Source: Geobacillus vulcani PSS1 (GTDB lineage Bacteria; Bacillota; Bacilli; Bacillales; Anoxybacillaceae). From it: 64,000 bases of DNA. Below, in pieces: positions 16,674 to 25,774 of the stretch. The notes under the pieces were generated by a model. That model was given only the letters and a program-made list of their open reading frames with translations. It was not told the origin of the DNA and made no database searches. The stretch spans positions 372,001-436,000 of the forward strand of contig NZ_JPOI01000001.1 in assembly GCF_000733845.1 (NCBI RefSeq). The letters run 5' to 3'. Every line of letters starts with the position of its first letter. Within the stretch, counting starts at the first letter, position 1. The position numbers and the translations under genes are program-made.

Positions 16674-17945
16674 TCAGACGCCTCCCGCCTGCTCGGCAAG
16701 CGGTTGGCTCAATGAGACAAGCACTTTGCGAATGCGCCGATTGTCGACTTGGCGGACGGTGAACGTCAGCGGTCCATATTGCAGCGTTTCGCCGACGGCT
16801 GGAATGCGCTCAAACATCTCAAAAATCCAGCCGCCCAACGTATGCGATTCACTCTTTGGCACGTCGATGTTCATCACTTCGCAAAACTCATCCAACGGCA
16901 GTTCGGCGCTGAACTCGAAGCTGTGCTCGTCGATTTGGCGCACCGTTTTCACCGCCTCATCATGCTCATCCCATATTTCGCCGACAATTTGCTCGAGAAT
17001 ATCTTCGAGCGTAATCAAACCGGCGGTGCCGCCAAACTCGTCGACGACGATCGCCATATGCACTTTGCTTTTTTGCAGCTCCGGCAGAAGATCGGACACT
17101 TTCATGGACTCGACAACGAACAACGGCTGGCGCAACAAATCGCGGATGCGCACCTCCCGCTTTTGCACAAGCTCGCTGAAAAAGTCGCTTTCCGACAAAA
17201 TGCCGATTACGTTGTCAATATCCCCTTCATAGACCGGGATGCGGGAATATTTCTCTTCCAAAAACACGTCGCGAATCTCTTCAATCGGCTGGTTCACTTC
17301 CACCGCCACCATATCAGCGCGCGGGGTGAAAATTTCTCCGACCAAAATTTCATCAAAATCGAGCGAACGTTGGATCAATTCTTTTTCTTTGTTGTCAATG
17401 ACCCCTTCTTCTTCACTCAGCTCAACCATCACTTTAATATCTTCCTCTGTCACAGCCGGCACGGCCACCCCATTGGCGAACCGCCTGGTGATTCGATCTT
17501 TTATGGCTTGGAGCGACGCCGTAACCGGCGTCATCAACTTCATCAGCCCATAGGCAAGGCCGGCGTATCGGATGGCGAGCTGCTCCGCATGCTCTTTCGC
17601 CATCGATTTTGGCAAAATTTCACCGAAGATGACAAATAACCCTGTCATCACCGCCAATGTGGCAAACAAACCCATCTGTTCCCCAAGCAACGAAACGGCG
17701 ATGTCCGTAAAGAGCACGACCGCTACGACGCTGGTAAGGCGGGTGGTTACAGCAAGCGCCAACAACACGCGGTCAAGCTGACCGATCACCGCCTGGAGGC
17801 GCTTATTGTGCAGATGCTCTTCCGCGTAATGCCGCAACCGTGTCTTGCTTGCCGAGGAAAACGCGGCTTCCGCTGAAGCGAACAGCGCATTCGCGAGCAG
17901 GGAGAGGAAAAACCACCCGAACAACCTTAACGGCCACTCTTCCAA
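16674..17945 (-). CDS. CNNM/CBS-domain membrane protein (CorC/HlyC family)
   Basis: Protein of 423 residues: an N-terminal CNNM (DUF21) membrane domain with three or four segments (LFGWFFLSLLANALFASAEAA, IVVLF..., MTGLFVIFGEILPKSM), a pair of CBS domains (about residues 200-325; IFTPRADMVAV, HMAIVVDEFGGTAGLITLEDILE) and a C-terminal CorC_HlyC domain (about 345-420). Family members such as MpfA/YhdP export Mg2+, with nucleotides binding the CBS pair. It is similar to B. subtilis YugS, but the exact orthologue is unsure. The start appears to be TTG at 17945 with AGGAG twelve bases upstream, which is rather far. A second family member lies at 47302-48645. Confidence 0.85.
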   Translation of the reverse strand: MEEWPLRLFGWFFLSLLANALFASAEAAFSSASKTRLRHYAEEHLHNKRLQAVIGQLDRVLLALAVTTRLTSVVAVVLFTDIAVSLLGEQMGLFATLAVMTGLFVIFGEILPKSMAKEHAEQLAIRYAGLAYGLMKLMTPVTASLQAIKDRITRRFANGVAVPAVTEEDIKVMVELSEEEGVIDNKEKELIQRSLDFDEILVGEIFTPRADMVAVEVNQPIEEIRDVFLEEKYSRIPVYEGDIDNVIGILSESDFFSELVQKREVRIRDLLRQPLFVVESMKVSDLLPELQKSKVHMAIVVDEFGGTAGLITLEDILEQIVGEIWDEHDEAVKTVRQIDEHSFEFSAELPLDEFCEVMNIDVPKSESHTLGGWIFEMFERIPAVGETLQYGPLTFTVRQVDNRRIRKVLVSLSQPLAEQAGGV

Positions 17946-17992
17946 CGAATCTTCACACTCCTATGGATGGTGACTATGTTATTCATATCCAT

Positions 17993-18121
17993 TTTTCCGC
18001 CGAATCATGCTTTTGACACTCCACACGGCTAAAGCCGCGGGATTCTTGGGAGCACTCCCGCACCCGGGAGTTCTGCCTTACGGCGCCAAGCGATCCCCGT
18101 GTGTCCCACGGTTGAGCCGGC
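17993..18121 (-). ncRNA. relic guide-RNA (omega-RNA) right end of an IS605-type element
   Basis: Downstream of the decayed tnpB on the minus strand, the sequence ends AGAATCCCGCGGCTTTAGCC then GTGTGGAGTGTCAA. This hairpin and terminal GTCAA are typical of the right end of IS605/IS1341-type elements, where the tnpB transcript supplies the guide-RNA scaffold. The scaffold would end at 18013, and the next about 20 bases (AAGCATGATTCGGCGGAAAA, 18012 downward) would be the guide, taken from flanking chromosomal DNA beside the CNNM gene start. Confidence 0.6.
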
Positions 18122-18695
18122 TTAAGCGAACAACATACGCAATCCTTCGTAGAGAATGTTTCTTGCAACATTGACATCCCGCTCATGAGTCTCGCTGCAC
18201 ACCGGGCGCGTCCACTGCCGGACAGACAGGTCTTTCATCCCGGTGTTTCGGTGTCCACAGCAGGAACAAAGCTGGCTGGACGGGAAAACAGACGACACAA
18301 TCACCACCTGCGACCGTACCACTTCGCTTTGTACTCCAACTGCCTCTGGAATTCCGACCAACCGGCGTAGGCGATGCTTCCCGCCAGCCGGTGGTTCTTT
18401 TGCATGTTTCGCACCTGCAGATTCTCCAGGGCCGATCACTTGGTTTTCGCGAATCAGCCGGGAGGACAGCTTGTGCAGCAAGTCCAGCCAGGCGCTTTTC
18501 ACCTTCTCATGAAGCCAGGCCGCTTTTAGCCGGGCCTTCTTCCGGTTCTTCCCACGCGGCTCCCAGCGGGAAAGAATCTGTTGCCAGCGTTTCAGTTTCT
18601 TTTTCTTGTTTTCGCAGATGCCGGGGATTCGGGATCATTTCCCCGGTGCTGAGCACGACGATATTCTTGTCCCATACCATGATTGTATCAGTTTG
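18122..18695 (-). pseudogene. decayed tnpB (IS605/IS1341 family)
   Basis: Several frames together spell a TnpB C-terminal half. One frame gives VVLSTGEMIPNPRHLRKQEK, the segment just after RuvC-I. Another gives [16 protein letters not shown], and a third gives [20 protein letters not shown], then MKDLSVRQWTRPVC and ERDVNVARNILYEGLRML, the zinc finger and RuvC-III. At least two frameshifts are needed to join them, one zinc-finger cysteine is Arg (TRPVC for TCPVC), and the N-terminal part is not found. The encoded RNA-guided nuclease is therefore inactive. No tnpA transposase is present nearby. Confidence 0.8.
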
Positions 18696-18899
18696 ATGAA
18701 GAAACGGCAACGCGCTTCATCCCCCTAAAGAGCGGGCTTTCGCGCGGGATTTCTGTAAAAACCACACTTGCCGCGCTAAGCAGAAACAAAGCGATGCGGC
18801 CGGCAGCAGCCGTTTTCGCTCTTCCTATCTTAAATATAACAAATTTTTCGCCAACTGACTATAGCTGGGGAGTTGTCCTTCCATATAAATCCAGACAAC

Positions 18900-18935
18900 C
18901 AAAAAGAAAAATGCGCCGGATGAACGGAGGCGCAT
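18900..18935 (-). terminator. terminator overlapping the stop of a 27-residue gene
   Basis: On the minus strand ATGCGCC-TCCGTTCATCC-GGCGCAT is followed by TTTTTCTTTTT. The first base of the stem falls in the stop codon of the microprotein. Confidence 0.8.
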
Positions 18936-19018
18936 CATGATTCAAGCCAACAGGAACCAATCAAATACAAAAGAACAAGCAATGAGGCAATGTTGAAGGT
19001 CACCGACCACTCGGCCAT
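18935..19018 (-). CDS. 27-residue single-pass membrane microprotein
   Basis: A short frame beginning MAEWSVTFNIASLLVLLYLI and ending with SCWLES. It is one hydrophobic helix with a polar N-terminus. Support is contextual: GGGAGGGG lies about seven bases before the ATG, a Rho-independent terminator overlaps the stop codon, and a TACAAT -10-like box lies about 40 bases upstream. I recognise no family. Size and shape recall small membrane regulators such as SpoVM or KdpF-like peptides, but there is no sequence match to claim. Confidence 0.55.
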   Translation of the reverse strand: MAEWSVTFNIASLLVLLYLIGSCWLES

Positions 19019-19162
19019 TCGTCTTCCCCTCCCTTTTCTTCCCCTCTTTCATTGTACCCTATTGACGGCGGGAAAAGCAGGAGGAGAAGGGGGGGTTTTG
19101 ACCGTTTGCTGAACAAAACAAGGACGTCCTCCCATCAACAAACGCGCTCATTTCCTGTCTTT

Positions 19163-20188
19163 TCAACCTAAATAGCGGTAATAGATCGCCTTTGCCTCCT
19201 GCACATCTTTCGTGCCGTGCACAAGCGCACGGCCATCATGAAAGACGACCAACCGTTTTTCGCCGAGCGAAACGGAGACAAGATACGGGTTCGCTTCCGC
19301 TTGAAGCCCTTGGCGGCGAAACAGCTCCGCCACTTCATTCAAGTCGTACTCGCGTCGGGCAGGCGGACGGATTTGCACAGAATCGCGCCCGCACAAGACG
19401 GCCGTCTTCGTCCGTTGTTCATACGAAAGAAACGGATAAGATGGATGACGTCCGCACGTCGGGCAATCATCCTTTTTCACTCCGTCAAGGCGAATGGCGG
19501 CATATTCGTTCGTCCAAAGGTCAAACGAAACAAGCTTGCCGCGGAGCGCCGACCAATCCCCCACTAACATTTTTAACGCCTCAGCCATCTGATAGCTGAC
19601 AACCATTTGCACCGCTGGGCTGATAATGCCGGCCGTATCGCACGTCAATCCCCCTTGCGGCACCGTTTCAAGCAAGCAATACAAACAAGGCGTGCGGTTC
19701 GGAATGAAGGCGCAGCTTAAACCGTAACTGCCGACACAAGCGCCATAAATCCACGGAATGTTGTACTTGTAGGCAACGTCATTGATGACAAGGCGCGTAT
19801 CAAAATTGTCTGTCGCATCGATCCATAAGTCAGGGCGTTGCTTGACAGCGATCGTTTCCAATTCTTCCGGGCCGGCGTCGCCGACAATGGCCTCGATCTC
19901 AACTTCGCTGTTGATTTGTTCAAGACGCCGTTTGGCGGCGATCGCCTTTGGCAGACGCTCCTTCGCATCCGCTTCGCTGTACAGCTGCTGGCGCTGCAAG
20001 TTGCTCCATTCGACGTAATCGCGGTCGATGATTGTCAATTTGCCGATGCCAGCGCGCACAAGCGCTTCGGCATTGCCTGTGCCGAGCGCTCCGGCGCCGA
20101 TCAGCACGACATGTTTTTCTCGTATTTTCTTCTGCCCTTCTTTGCCAATCGGCGCAAATAGTTGCTGCCGGGAATATCGTTCGTTCAA
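19163..20188 (-). CDS. thiF: ThiF, ThiS adenylyltransferase
   Basis: Protein of 341 residues of the E1-like ThiF/MoeB family. It adenylates the C-terminal Gly of ThiS before sulfur transfer in thiazole synthesis. The nucleotide-binding loop is [20 protein letters not shown], the arginine/asparagine segment is NLQRQQLY, the catalytic cysteine lies in [11 protein letters not shown], and a zinc site is formed by TPCLYC and CPTCGR. About 75 extra C-terminal residues follow the zinc site, with no rhodanese cysteine visible. The start is TTG at 20188, overlapping the thiG stop by four bases, so it is translationally coupled. Last gene of the thiamin operon. Confidence 0.92.
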   Translation of the reverse strand: MNERYSRQQLFAPIGKEGQKKIREKHVVLIGAGALGTGNAEALVRAGIGKLTIIDRDYVEWSNLQRQQLYSEADAKERLPKAIAAKRRLEQINSEVEIEAIVGDAGPEELETIAVKQRPDLWIDATDNFDTRLVINDVAYKYNIPWIYGACVGSYGLSCAFIPNRTPCLYCLLETVPQGGLTCDTAGIISPAVQMVVSYQMAEALKMLVGDWSALRGKLVSFDLWTNEYAAIRLDGVKKDDCPTCGRHPSYPFLSYEQRTKTAVLCGRDSVQIRPPARREYDLNEVAELFRRQGLQAEANPYLVSVSLGEKRLVVFHDGRALVHGTKDVQEAKAIYYRYLG

Positions 20189-20952
20189 ACAACACTCATT
20201 CCTTCCATCGGGCTGCTCGCTGACGCGTACCGTTTTTTCGGGATGCGTCCGGCTTCATAGCCGAGCCGGCCCGCTTCTACCGCCAGCTTCATCGCTTTTG
20301 CCATTTTCACTGGATCGGCCGCACCGGAAACAGCGGTGTTCAAAAGCACCCCATCCGCACCAAGCTCCATCGCCAGCGCCGCGTCCGCCGGTCCGCCGAT
20401 GCCGGCGTCGACAATGACCGGCACGTTCGCCTGCTCAATGATAAAGCTCAAATTGAGCGGATTGATGATGCCTTGTCCGGACCCGATCGGCGAGGCGCCC
20501 GGCATGATCGCATGGCAGCCAAGCTCCTCTAGCCGCTTCGCCAGCACGACATCATCGGATGTGTACGGCAACACGATAAATCCTTCCTCAAGCAGCATTT
20601 CCGCCGCTTTCAACGTCTCGATCGGGTCTGGAAGGAGCGTTTTGTCGCAGCCGATCACTTCTACTTTTATCATATCACACAATCCGGATGCCTTGGCGAG
20701 CCGGGCGATGCGCACCGCCTCTTCCGCCGTTTTCGCCCCGGCGGTGTTCGGCAAAAGCTTATATTTGCTTAAATCAAGCTGCTCTAAAAAGTTCGGCTGC
20801 TCCGGAGAAAAGATGTTCATCCGCCGGACGGCGAACGTTAAAATTTCCGCCCCTGATGCTTCCACCGCTTCTTTTTGCACGTCCAAGCTCGGATATTTGC
20901 CCGTGCCGAGCAACAGCCGCGAAGAGAATTCATATGGACCAATTTTCAACAT
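20185..20952 (-). CDS. thiG: ThiG, thiazole synthase
   Basis: Protein of 255 residues, the expected length. It is a TIM barrel that joins deoxyxylulose-5-phosphate, dehydroglycine and ThiS-thiocarboxylate to give the thiazole phosphate. The Schiff-base lysine is in [10 protein letters not shown] (about residue 98), and the phosphate-binding end is [28 protein letters not shown]. The N-terminus [20 protein letters not shown] is diagnostic. The start is ATG at 20952, one base after the thiS stop. It lies between thiS and thiF as in B. subtilis. Confidence 0.95.
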   Translation of the reverse strand: MLKIGPYEFSSRLLLGTGKYPSLDVQKEAVEASGAEILTFAVRRMNIFSPEQPNFLEQLDLSKYKLLPNTAGAKTAEEAVRIARLAKASGLCDMIKVEVIGCDKTLLPDPIETLKAAEMLLEEGFIVLPYTSDDVVLAKRLEELGCHAIMPGASPIGSGQGIINPLNLSFIIEQANVPVIVDAGIGGPADAALAMELGADGVLLNTAVSGAADPVKMAKAMKLAVEAGRLGYEAGRIPKKRYASASSPMEGMSVV

Positions 20953-20953
20953 C

Positions 20954-21157
20954 TCAACCGCCTCCTACAAAATGAACGATTTCCACACGATCGCCATCGC
21001 GCAGCGCCGTCGTCCCATACTCATGTTTTTGGATGATGCGGACATTGACTTCGACGATGCAAAGCTTATTCTCAAGCCGGAAATGGGCAAGCAAATCGCC
21101 CACCGTTTTCACCTCGTCGGGCACGGCGATCGTCTCCCCATTAATCACTAACGTCAT
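20954..21157 (-). CDS. thiS: ThiS sulfur carrier protein
   Basis: Encodes 67 residues with a ubiquitin-like fold. It carries sulfur as a thiocarboxylate on its C-terminal glycine; the sequence ends EIVHFVGGG, fitting the required Gly-Gly tail. ThiF adenylates it and ThiG uses the sulfur. The start overlaps the end of thiO by four bases, so expression is coupled. Confidence 0.93.
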   Translation of the reverse strand: MTLVINGETIAVPDEVKTVGDLLAHFRLENKLCIVEVNVRIIQKHEYGTTALRDGDRVEIVHFVGGG

Positions 21158-22287
21158 TCCACCCCCACCTTTCCGATATGGCGTGTCAACGAAAATGGAG
21201 CAAGGTCAAACGCCGTTTTTTTCCGCTCCACTAAGTCGGCGACAAGCAGACCGGTCAACGGGCTGAGCAAAATGCCGTTCCGGTAATGGCCAGCAGCGAC
21301 AAATAAGCCGCGCCGCTCCGGATGCTCACCTAGATAAGGCAAACCGTCTTCGGTCTGCGGCCGAATGCCGCTCCATGCCGTTACCCACTCCGCCTGTTCA
21401 ATGTTTGGAACAAGGTGGGCGGCGCGATGCAACAAACTCATCACCCCGCCGACCGATACGCGCCGGTCAAACGTGTTGGGCGTGGACGTCGCTCCGATGA
21501 GCAGCCGGTTTCCCGATTTTGGAACGATATAGCAGCCGTTTTTCGCAAATACCGTCGTTTGCAACAGCGGAACCGGAGTGCGCACCATGACGCACTCCCC
21601 TTTGACCGGATAAACGGAAAGCGAAAGCCCGACCCGCGCGCCAAGCCGCGCCGCCCAAGCTCCGGAAGCGATGACGACCGCCTCGGCGGAAAACGTTCCG
21701 CTTATTGTGTCTAACACATGACCGCTGCTGTCAGAACGAATGTCGAACACTTCCGTATACTCGTACAGACAAGCGCCGGCGGAGGCGGCGGCATAGGCGA
21801 GAGCGGCGGCGAAATCCGAAGCGCTCACTTGCCCATCGCCGGGAATGTACATCGCACCGGCAAGCGCTTCCGTCGCAAGACGCGGCTCGATGTCAAGCGC
21901 CTCCCCTTTCGTGAGCCACTGCACCGGTTCGCCTATGCTCCGCCAAAATGCATAATGGCGATAAAGATCGTCCGCTTCCTCCTCCGTTGTCGCTAGTTTG
22001 ATCATTCCTTTTTCGACAAGGCCGATATCAATGCCGGTTCTCTCCTTCAGCTCTTCAGCCAAGGACGGCATGAGCGCCCGGCTTTGCAAGGCAAGCGGCA
22101 CGAGCGGGCTCGGCGCCGAAAACTCCGATTGCGCCCCGAGCATGCCAGCCGCTGCGCTTGATGCCCCGCTTCCCATCGTTCCTTTTTCGAAAATGGCGAC
22201 GCGGTGCCGCCGTTTGGCGAGTTCAAAGCCGATGGCCGCCCCAATCACTCCGCCGCCGATGATGGCGACGTCATACCGACGCGTCAT
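21154..22287 (-). CDS. thiO: ThiO, glycine oxidase
   Basis: FAD-dependent oxidoreductase of 377 residues (DAO family) that oxidises glycine to the dehydroglycine used by ThiG. The N-terminal Rossmann motif is DVAIIGGGVIGAAIGFELAK, followed by GTMGSGASSAAAGMLG; a second FAD motif near the C-terminus is YLGEHPERRGLFVAAGHYRN. Use of an oxidase rather than ThiH indicates an aerobic thiazole route. It is placed between tenI and thiS, four bases from tenI and overlapping thiS, in the same operon. Confidence 0.93.
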   Translation of the reverse strand: MTRRYDVAIIGGGVIGAAIGFELAKRRHRVAIFEKGTMGSGASSAAAGMLGAQSEFSAPSPLVPLALQSRALMPSLAEELKERTGIDIGLVEKGMIKLATTEEEADDLYRHYAFWRSIGEPVQWLTKGEALDIEPRLATEALAGAMYIPGDGQVSASDFAAALAYAAASAGACLYEYTEVFDIRSDSSGHVLDTISGTFSAEAVVIASGAWAARLGARVGLSLSVYPVKGECVMVRTPVPLLQTTVFAKNGCYIVPKSGNRLLIGATSTPNTFDRRVSVGGVMSLLHRAAHLVPNIEQAEWVTAWSGIRPQTEDGLPYLGEHPERRGLFVAAGHYRNGILLSPLTGLLVADLVERKKTAFDLAPFSLTRHIGKVGVE

Positions 22288-22290
22288 CCC

Positions 22291-22896
22291 CTATCCCCTC
22301 CCTTTCACTATGTCTGCCAGCCGTTTGGCCTCAGCAACGGGGTCGGCGGCGAAAAAAACAGCCGACAATACCGCCACCCCGGCTGCGCCCGCTTCCAGCA
22401 CCCGACGAGCGTTGCCGGCGTGAATGCCGCCGATGGCGATGACTGGAATGGACACGGCGGCCACGATTTCCGCAAGCGAGTCCAGACCGCGCGGTGGCAA
22501 ACCGGGCTTGCTGTCCGTCGGAAAAATATGACCATACAAACAAAAGTGAGCGCCATCCTGTTCGGCTTGTTTCGCCTCCTCCGACCCGTGCACCGAGCAA
22601 CCAACAGTCAAGTCCGGAAACGAGCGGCGGACGGCGCGCACCGGCAGGCTGTGATAAGCAAGCTGCACACCTTTGACACCGTAGACAGCGGCGACATCAA
22701 CCCGGTCATTGACGATGATTTTTTGCGGCGGCACCCCGACGCGAAGCAGTGCCGCGACAAACGCCGCCGCTTCGCGCGCTGTCTTTTCCTTTTCACGAAT
22801 ATGAATGAAATCGGCGTACGGATGAACATGGGCGCAAATCGCCGCGAACTCGTCAGCTGTCTGCCGTCCCGTCGAAATGAAATGAAGAATCCCCAT
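22291..22896 (-). CDS. tenI: TenI, thiazole tautomerase
   Basis: About 201 residues of the ThiE/TenI TIM-barrel family. TenI aromatises the thiazole tautomer made by ThiG rather than coupling thiazole and pyrimidine as ThiE does. Conserved parts are FIHIREK, KIIVNDRVDVA, GVQLAYHSL, VGCSVHGSEEA (histidine near residue 122 in the B. subtilis enzyme) and IGGIHAGNARRVLEAGA. The ATG at 22896 is preferred because its N-terminus MGILHFIST aligns with TenI and AAAGGG lies upstream; a start two codons earlier is possible. ThiE-type function cannot be fully excluded. Confidence 0.85.
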   Translation of the reverse strand: MGILHFISTGRQTADEFAAICAHVHPYADFIHIREKEKTAREAAAFVAALLRVGVPPQKIIVNDRVDVAAVYGVKGVQLAYHSLPVRAVRRSFPDLTVGCSVHGSEEAKQAEQDGAHFCLYGHIFPTDSKPGLPPRGLDSLAEIVAAVSIPVIAIGGIHAGNARRVLEAGAAGVAVLSAVFFAADPVAEAKRLADIVKGRG

Positions 22897-22912
22897 CGCC
22901 ATCCCTTTCCCT

Positions 22913-23695
22913 CTATCGGACATCGCTGATCGGGATATATGGATAATGCATGCCGGCATAATAAGCCACCAACATCAAGGCGGCGAACAGGGCGACAAAC
23001 AGGACATCATATTTGCCAAACCCCATTTCATAGTAAAACGTGCGCCGTCCATCCCCGGAAAATCGCTTTGCCTCCATCGCGACCGCAATGCGCTGGGCGC
23101 GGCGGATGCTTTGCGACAACAGCGGAACGGCGTAGCGCTTGATTTTGCCAAGGCCGCCCTTGTTCGGCACGCCGCGCACGGTCAAGGCGTAGCGGACTGT
23201 TTGAAACTCTTCGAGCATCATCGGCAACAACCGAACCGCCGCTAAAAAGCTGTATGCATACTTTGGTTTCAACTTTAGCTGCTGCATGAGCGAATAAAAC
23301 AGATGCACCGGGCGAGTCGTCAGCGAAAAAATCAGCCCGAGAAGCCCAAGCGCCAAAGCGCGAACCCCAATGTGCACCCCGCGCCAAAAACTTTCCGCCG
23401 TAATATGGATGAGCCCCCAGCGAAACCATGTCGTCGTTCCTTCACCAAACATCATCATCGATGAGGCCGTCGAAACAAAGACAAGAAAAAACGGCAAAAA
23501 CAACCAAAACAGCACGCCCGCCGGATAGCCGGTGCCAAAGCAAAACAAAGCAAACAAAGCGAGCGAAACATTGATGAGCACGTTCGGATTGTGAATGAAC
23601 AACACGGCAAAAAAAAGCACAACAAGCACAATGAGCTTTAAGCTCGGGTTCGTCTCATGAAGCCATGTCTTGCGGCAGCGAACCTCCCATTTCAT
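22913..23695 (-). CDS. ykoC: ECF transporter transmembrane subunit (EcfT, YkoC-like)
   Basis: Membrane protein of 260 residues, the T-component of an energy-coupling-factor importer. Hydrophobic segments lie at about residues 18-60 ([17 protein letters not shown]), 60-85 (VLFWLFLPFFLVFVSTAS), 110-130 and 230-255. The cytoplasmic coupling helices carry AVRLLPMMLEEFQTVRYAL and an Ala-Arg-type motif (SIRRAQRIAVAMEAKRFSG). It couples the YkoD ATPase to the YkoE substrate-binding subunit. The stop lies 16 bases before tenI; its start overlaps the ykoD stop. Confidence 0.9.
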   Translation of the reverse strand: MKWEVRCRKTWLHETNPSLKLIVLVVLFFAVLFIHNPNVLINVSLALFALFCFGTGYPAGVLFWLFLPFFLVFVSTASSMMMFGEGTTTWFRWGLIHITAESFWRGVHIGVRALALGLLGLIFSLTTRPVHLFYSLMQQLKLKPKYAYSFLAAVRLLPMMLEEFQTVRYALTVRGVPNKGGLGKIKRYAVPLLSQSIRRAQRIAVAMEAKRFSGDGRRTFYYEMGFGKYDVLFVALFAALMLVAYYAGMHYPYIPISDVR

Positions 23696-25152
23696 CGCCC
23701 TGATCCACCTTCCGCCAACACGGGCTCTCGGATGCCAAGCCGTTCGTCCCGAACGAGCGCCCCATCTTCAATCACCCACCGTCTCGTCGCAAAGCGGCGG
23801 ACGATTTGTTCATCATGTGTGACCATCATGATCGCCGCCCCTTGTTCACGGTATGCTTCAAGCATTTCGAGCAACGCGAACGTATTTTTTGCATCTTGCC
23901 CAAATGTCGGCTCATCAAGCAAAAAGAGGCGCTGGCCGGCGACGATCGACGCTGCGACGCTCAACCGCCGTTTTTGCCCAATCGACAGCTGATACGGGTG
24001 TTGGTCTTGTTGTCCAACAAGGTCAAATTCACGCAACAGACGGTCGACGATTCCCTCAATTTCCTCTTTCGGCCGCCCCTCAAGCCGAAGCGAGTAGGCG
24101 AGTTCATCACGAACCGAATGGGTGACAAATTGCCACTCCGGGTTTTGAAAAACAAAGGCGATATGGCGATAAAGCGGCCGCTTCTCTTTCACGTCCTCCC
24201 CCAACAGCGCATACTCGCCGTCTGTAAAGATGAGCTGCATGAGCGCGTGCAGCAGCGTGCTTTTGCCAGCGCCGTTTTTTCCCGTGATGGCAATCCATTC
24301 GCCGGCGTACACCGCTGCTTCAGGAACATAGATTTTCGCCTCCCGGCCGCGGAACCCGCGAAAACAGCTGAGGCGAAGAAGCTCCTCGCCTTGATGGCGA
24401 GCTTGCCGCCTTGCCGTCCGGTCATAGTCATCCCAGACGCCTGGATACCAAATCCCTTCAGCGGCAATGACGTCTTTATAATCGGAAAACACCGCCTTCG
24501 CCTCGCCGTCGGCGATGATGCGCCCATCGCGGTCAAACAACACGATCCGATCCACAAAGTCGAGCACATGTTCAATTTTATGCTCGACGATGATGATCGT
24601 TTTGCCGCGGCCCACCTGCTTCACCGTTTGCCATACCGCCTTCGTCCCTTCTTCATCGAGCAGCGCCGTCGGCTCATCCAAAAACAAGACATCCGGCTCA
24701 AGCGCCAGCACCGAAGCGAGCGCCAACCGCTGCTTCATCCCGCCGGAAAGCGTATGAATATCCGTATGCGGGGTGATCTCCAAACCGACCTGGTCCAGCA
24801 GGGCGCGGATGCGGGCGGGCATCTCGCGGCGCGGCACGCCCTGATTTTCAAGGGCAAAGGCGATTTCCTCGTCCGCATACGGCATGCAAAATTGCGCATC
24901 GGGGTCTTGAAAGACATAGCCCCACCGCTCCGGCCTCTCAAGGCGCTCCGCTTTCATTGGCACATCGATCGAGTGGGGAATGATGCCGGCCATCACTTGC
25001 AATAATGTCGACTTTCCGCATCCCGACGGACCGAGGAGAAGCACTTTCTCTCCCTCGGCAATCGAAAGCGACAAATCGCGAAACAGCAGTCTGTCGCACC
25101 CGGGAAATTTCAGGCGAAGCCGGTCAACCGCAATTGCTTGTTTCATCGCCAT
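23692..25152 (-). CDS. ykoD: ECF transporter ATPase with two fused nucleotide-binding domains (YkoD-like)
   Basis: Protein of 486 residues with two ABC ATPase domains in tandem. Domain 1: Walker [17 protein letters not shown] (near residue 38), signature TLSGGMKQRLALAS, Walker B VLFLDEPTALLDEE, H-loop VEHKIEH. Domain 2: Walker A ITGKNGAGKSTLLHA (near 290), signature QLSIGQKRRLSVAA, Walker B LFLLDEPTFGQDA, H-loop MVTHDEQ. Most ECF systems use two separate EcfA proteins; the fusion is characteristic of thiamin-related YkoD. It overlaps ykoC and follows ykoE by eight bases. Confidence 0.92.
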   Translation of the reverse strand: MAMKQAIAVDRLRLKFPGCDRLLFRDLSLSIAEGEKVLLLGPSGCGKSTLLQVMAGIIPHSIDVPMKAERLERPERWGYVFQDPDAQFCMPYADEEIAFALENQGVPRREMPARIRALLDQVGLEITPHTDIHTLSGGMKQRLALASVLALEPDVLFLDEPTALLDEEGTKAVWQTVKQVGRGKTIIIVEHKIEHVLDFVDRIVLFDRDGRIIADGEAKAVFSDYKDVIAAEGIWYPGVWDDYDRTARRQARHQGEELLRLSCFRGFRGREAKIYVPEAAVYAGEWIAITGKNGAGKSTLLHALMQLIFTDGEYALLGEDVKEKRPLYRHIAFVFQNPEWQFVTHSVRDELAYSLRLEGRPKEEIEGIVDRLLREFDLVGQQDQHPYQLSIGQKRRLSVAASIVAGQRLFLLDEPTFGQDAKNTFALLEMLEAYREQGAAIMMVTHDEQIVRRFATRRWVIEDGALVRDERLGIREPVLAEGGSGR

Positions 25153-25160
25153 TCGCCGCC

Positions 25161-25751
25161 TTACCGGTTCAACGCATCGTAATCATCTTTTGAAGCCGAC
25201 CGCCACATTTGCGTCACTCCGGTTTTTTCGAGCGCTTTTGCCAATGAAACAGCAAACACACCGGAGATGAGGATGGCGCCAATAAAACGCGCCAGCAAAA
25301 AGAGCGCCATATTCCATGGAGCAAGCGCCTCAATATAGCCTTTGTAAAAGTCCATGATGAGCGAGCCGACCGTCGCCCCGACCGCACCGAGCGAGACAAC
25401 GAACGCATCAAAGCGCCGATAGCGGAAGGCGGCAAAGACAAGCTCGGCCAACAGCCCTTGTACAACCCCGTAAATGAGCACTTCAAGCCCCCATTGCGAT
25501 CCCATGATCAGCTCGCCGGACGAAGCGGCAATCTCCGCGAGCAACGCCACCCCTGGTTTGCGGATCAACAAATAGGCAAGCGAAGAAGCGATAAACCACA
25601 TGCCGTAAATGAGTTGATCGAGATGAAACCCTACTGCTCCCACCGCGCTATATAGTGGGCCCCATAATTTGTAAATCACGCCAAAAACAATCGCAATGAC
25701 GATCGTCGTTAAAATATCCGCCAATTTTAACCCTTTTGCCTTCGCTTCCAT
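25161..25751 (-). CDS. ykoE: ECF substrate-binding subunit YkoE, thiamin/HMP type
   Basis: Integral membrane protein of 196 residues with five or six segments (LADILTTIVIAIVFGVIYKLW, LIYGMWFIASSLAYLLI, YGVVQGLLAELVFAAF, VVSLGAVGATVGSLI, LLARFIGAILISGVFAV). It is the S-component giving substrate specificity to YkoCD. The family is predicted to import thiamin precursors, probably hydroxymethylpyrimidine or an aminopyrimidine. Its position behind a TPP riboswitch and beside tenA supports this. The substrate is inference from context. ATG at 25751 is preceded by GGAGGAG. Confidence 0.88.
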   Translation of the reverse strand: MEAKAKGLKLADILTTIVIAIVFGVIYKLWGPLYSAVGAVGFHLDQLIYGMWFIASSLAYLLIRKPGVALLAEIAASSGELIMGSQWGLEVLIYGVVQGLLAELVFAAFRYRRFDAFVVSLGAVGATVGSLIMDFYKGYIEALAPWNMALFLLARFIGAILISGVFAVSLAKALEKTGVTQMWRSASKDDYDALNR

Positions 25752-25774
25752 CCTGTTCTCCTCCTTGTCTCACG

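Noticed and set aside
18683..18940. Plus-strand open frame of 85 codons over the tnpB relic border
   Set aside because: No ribosome site; composition is that of non-coding flank and it opposes the microprotein terminator.
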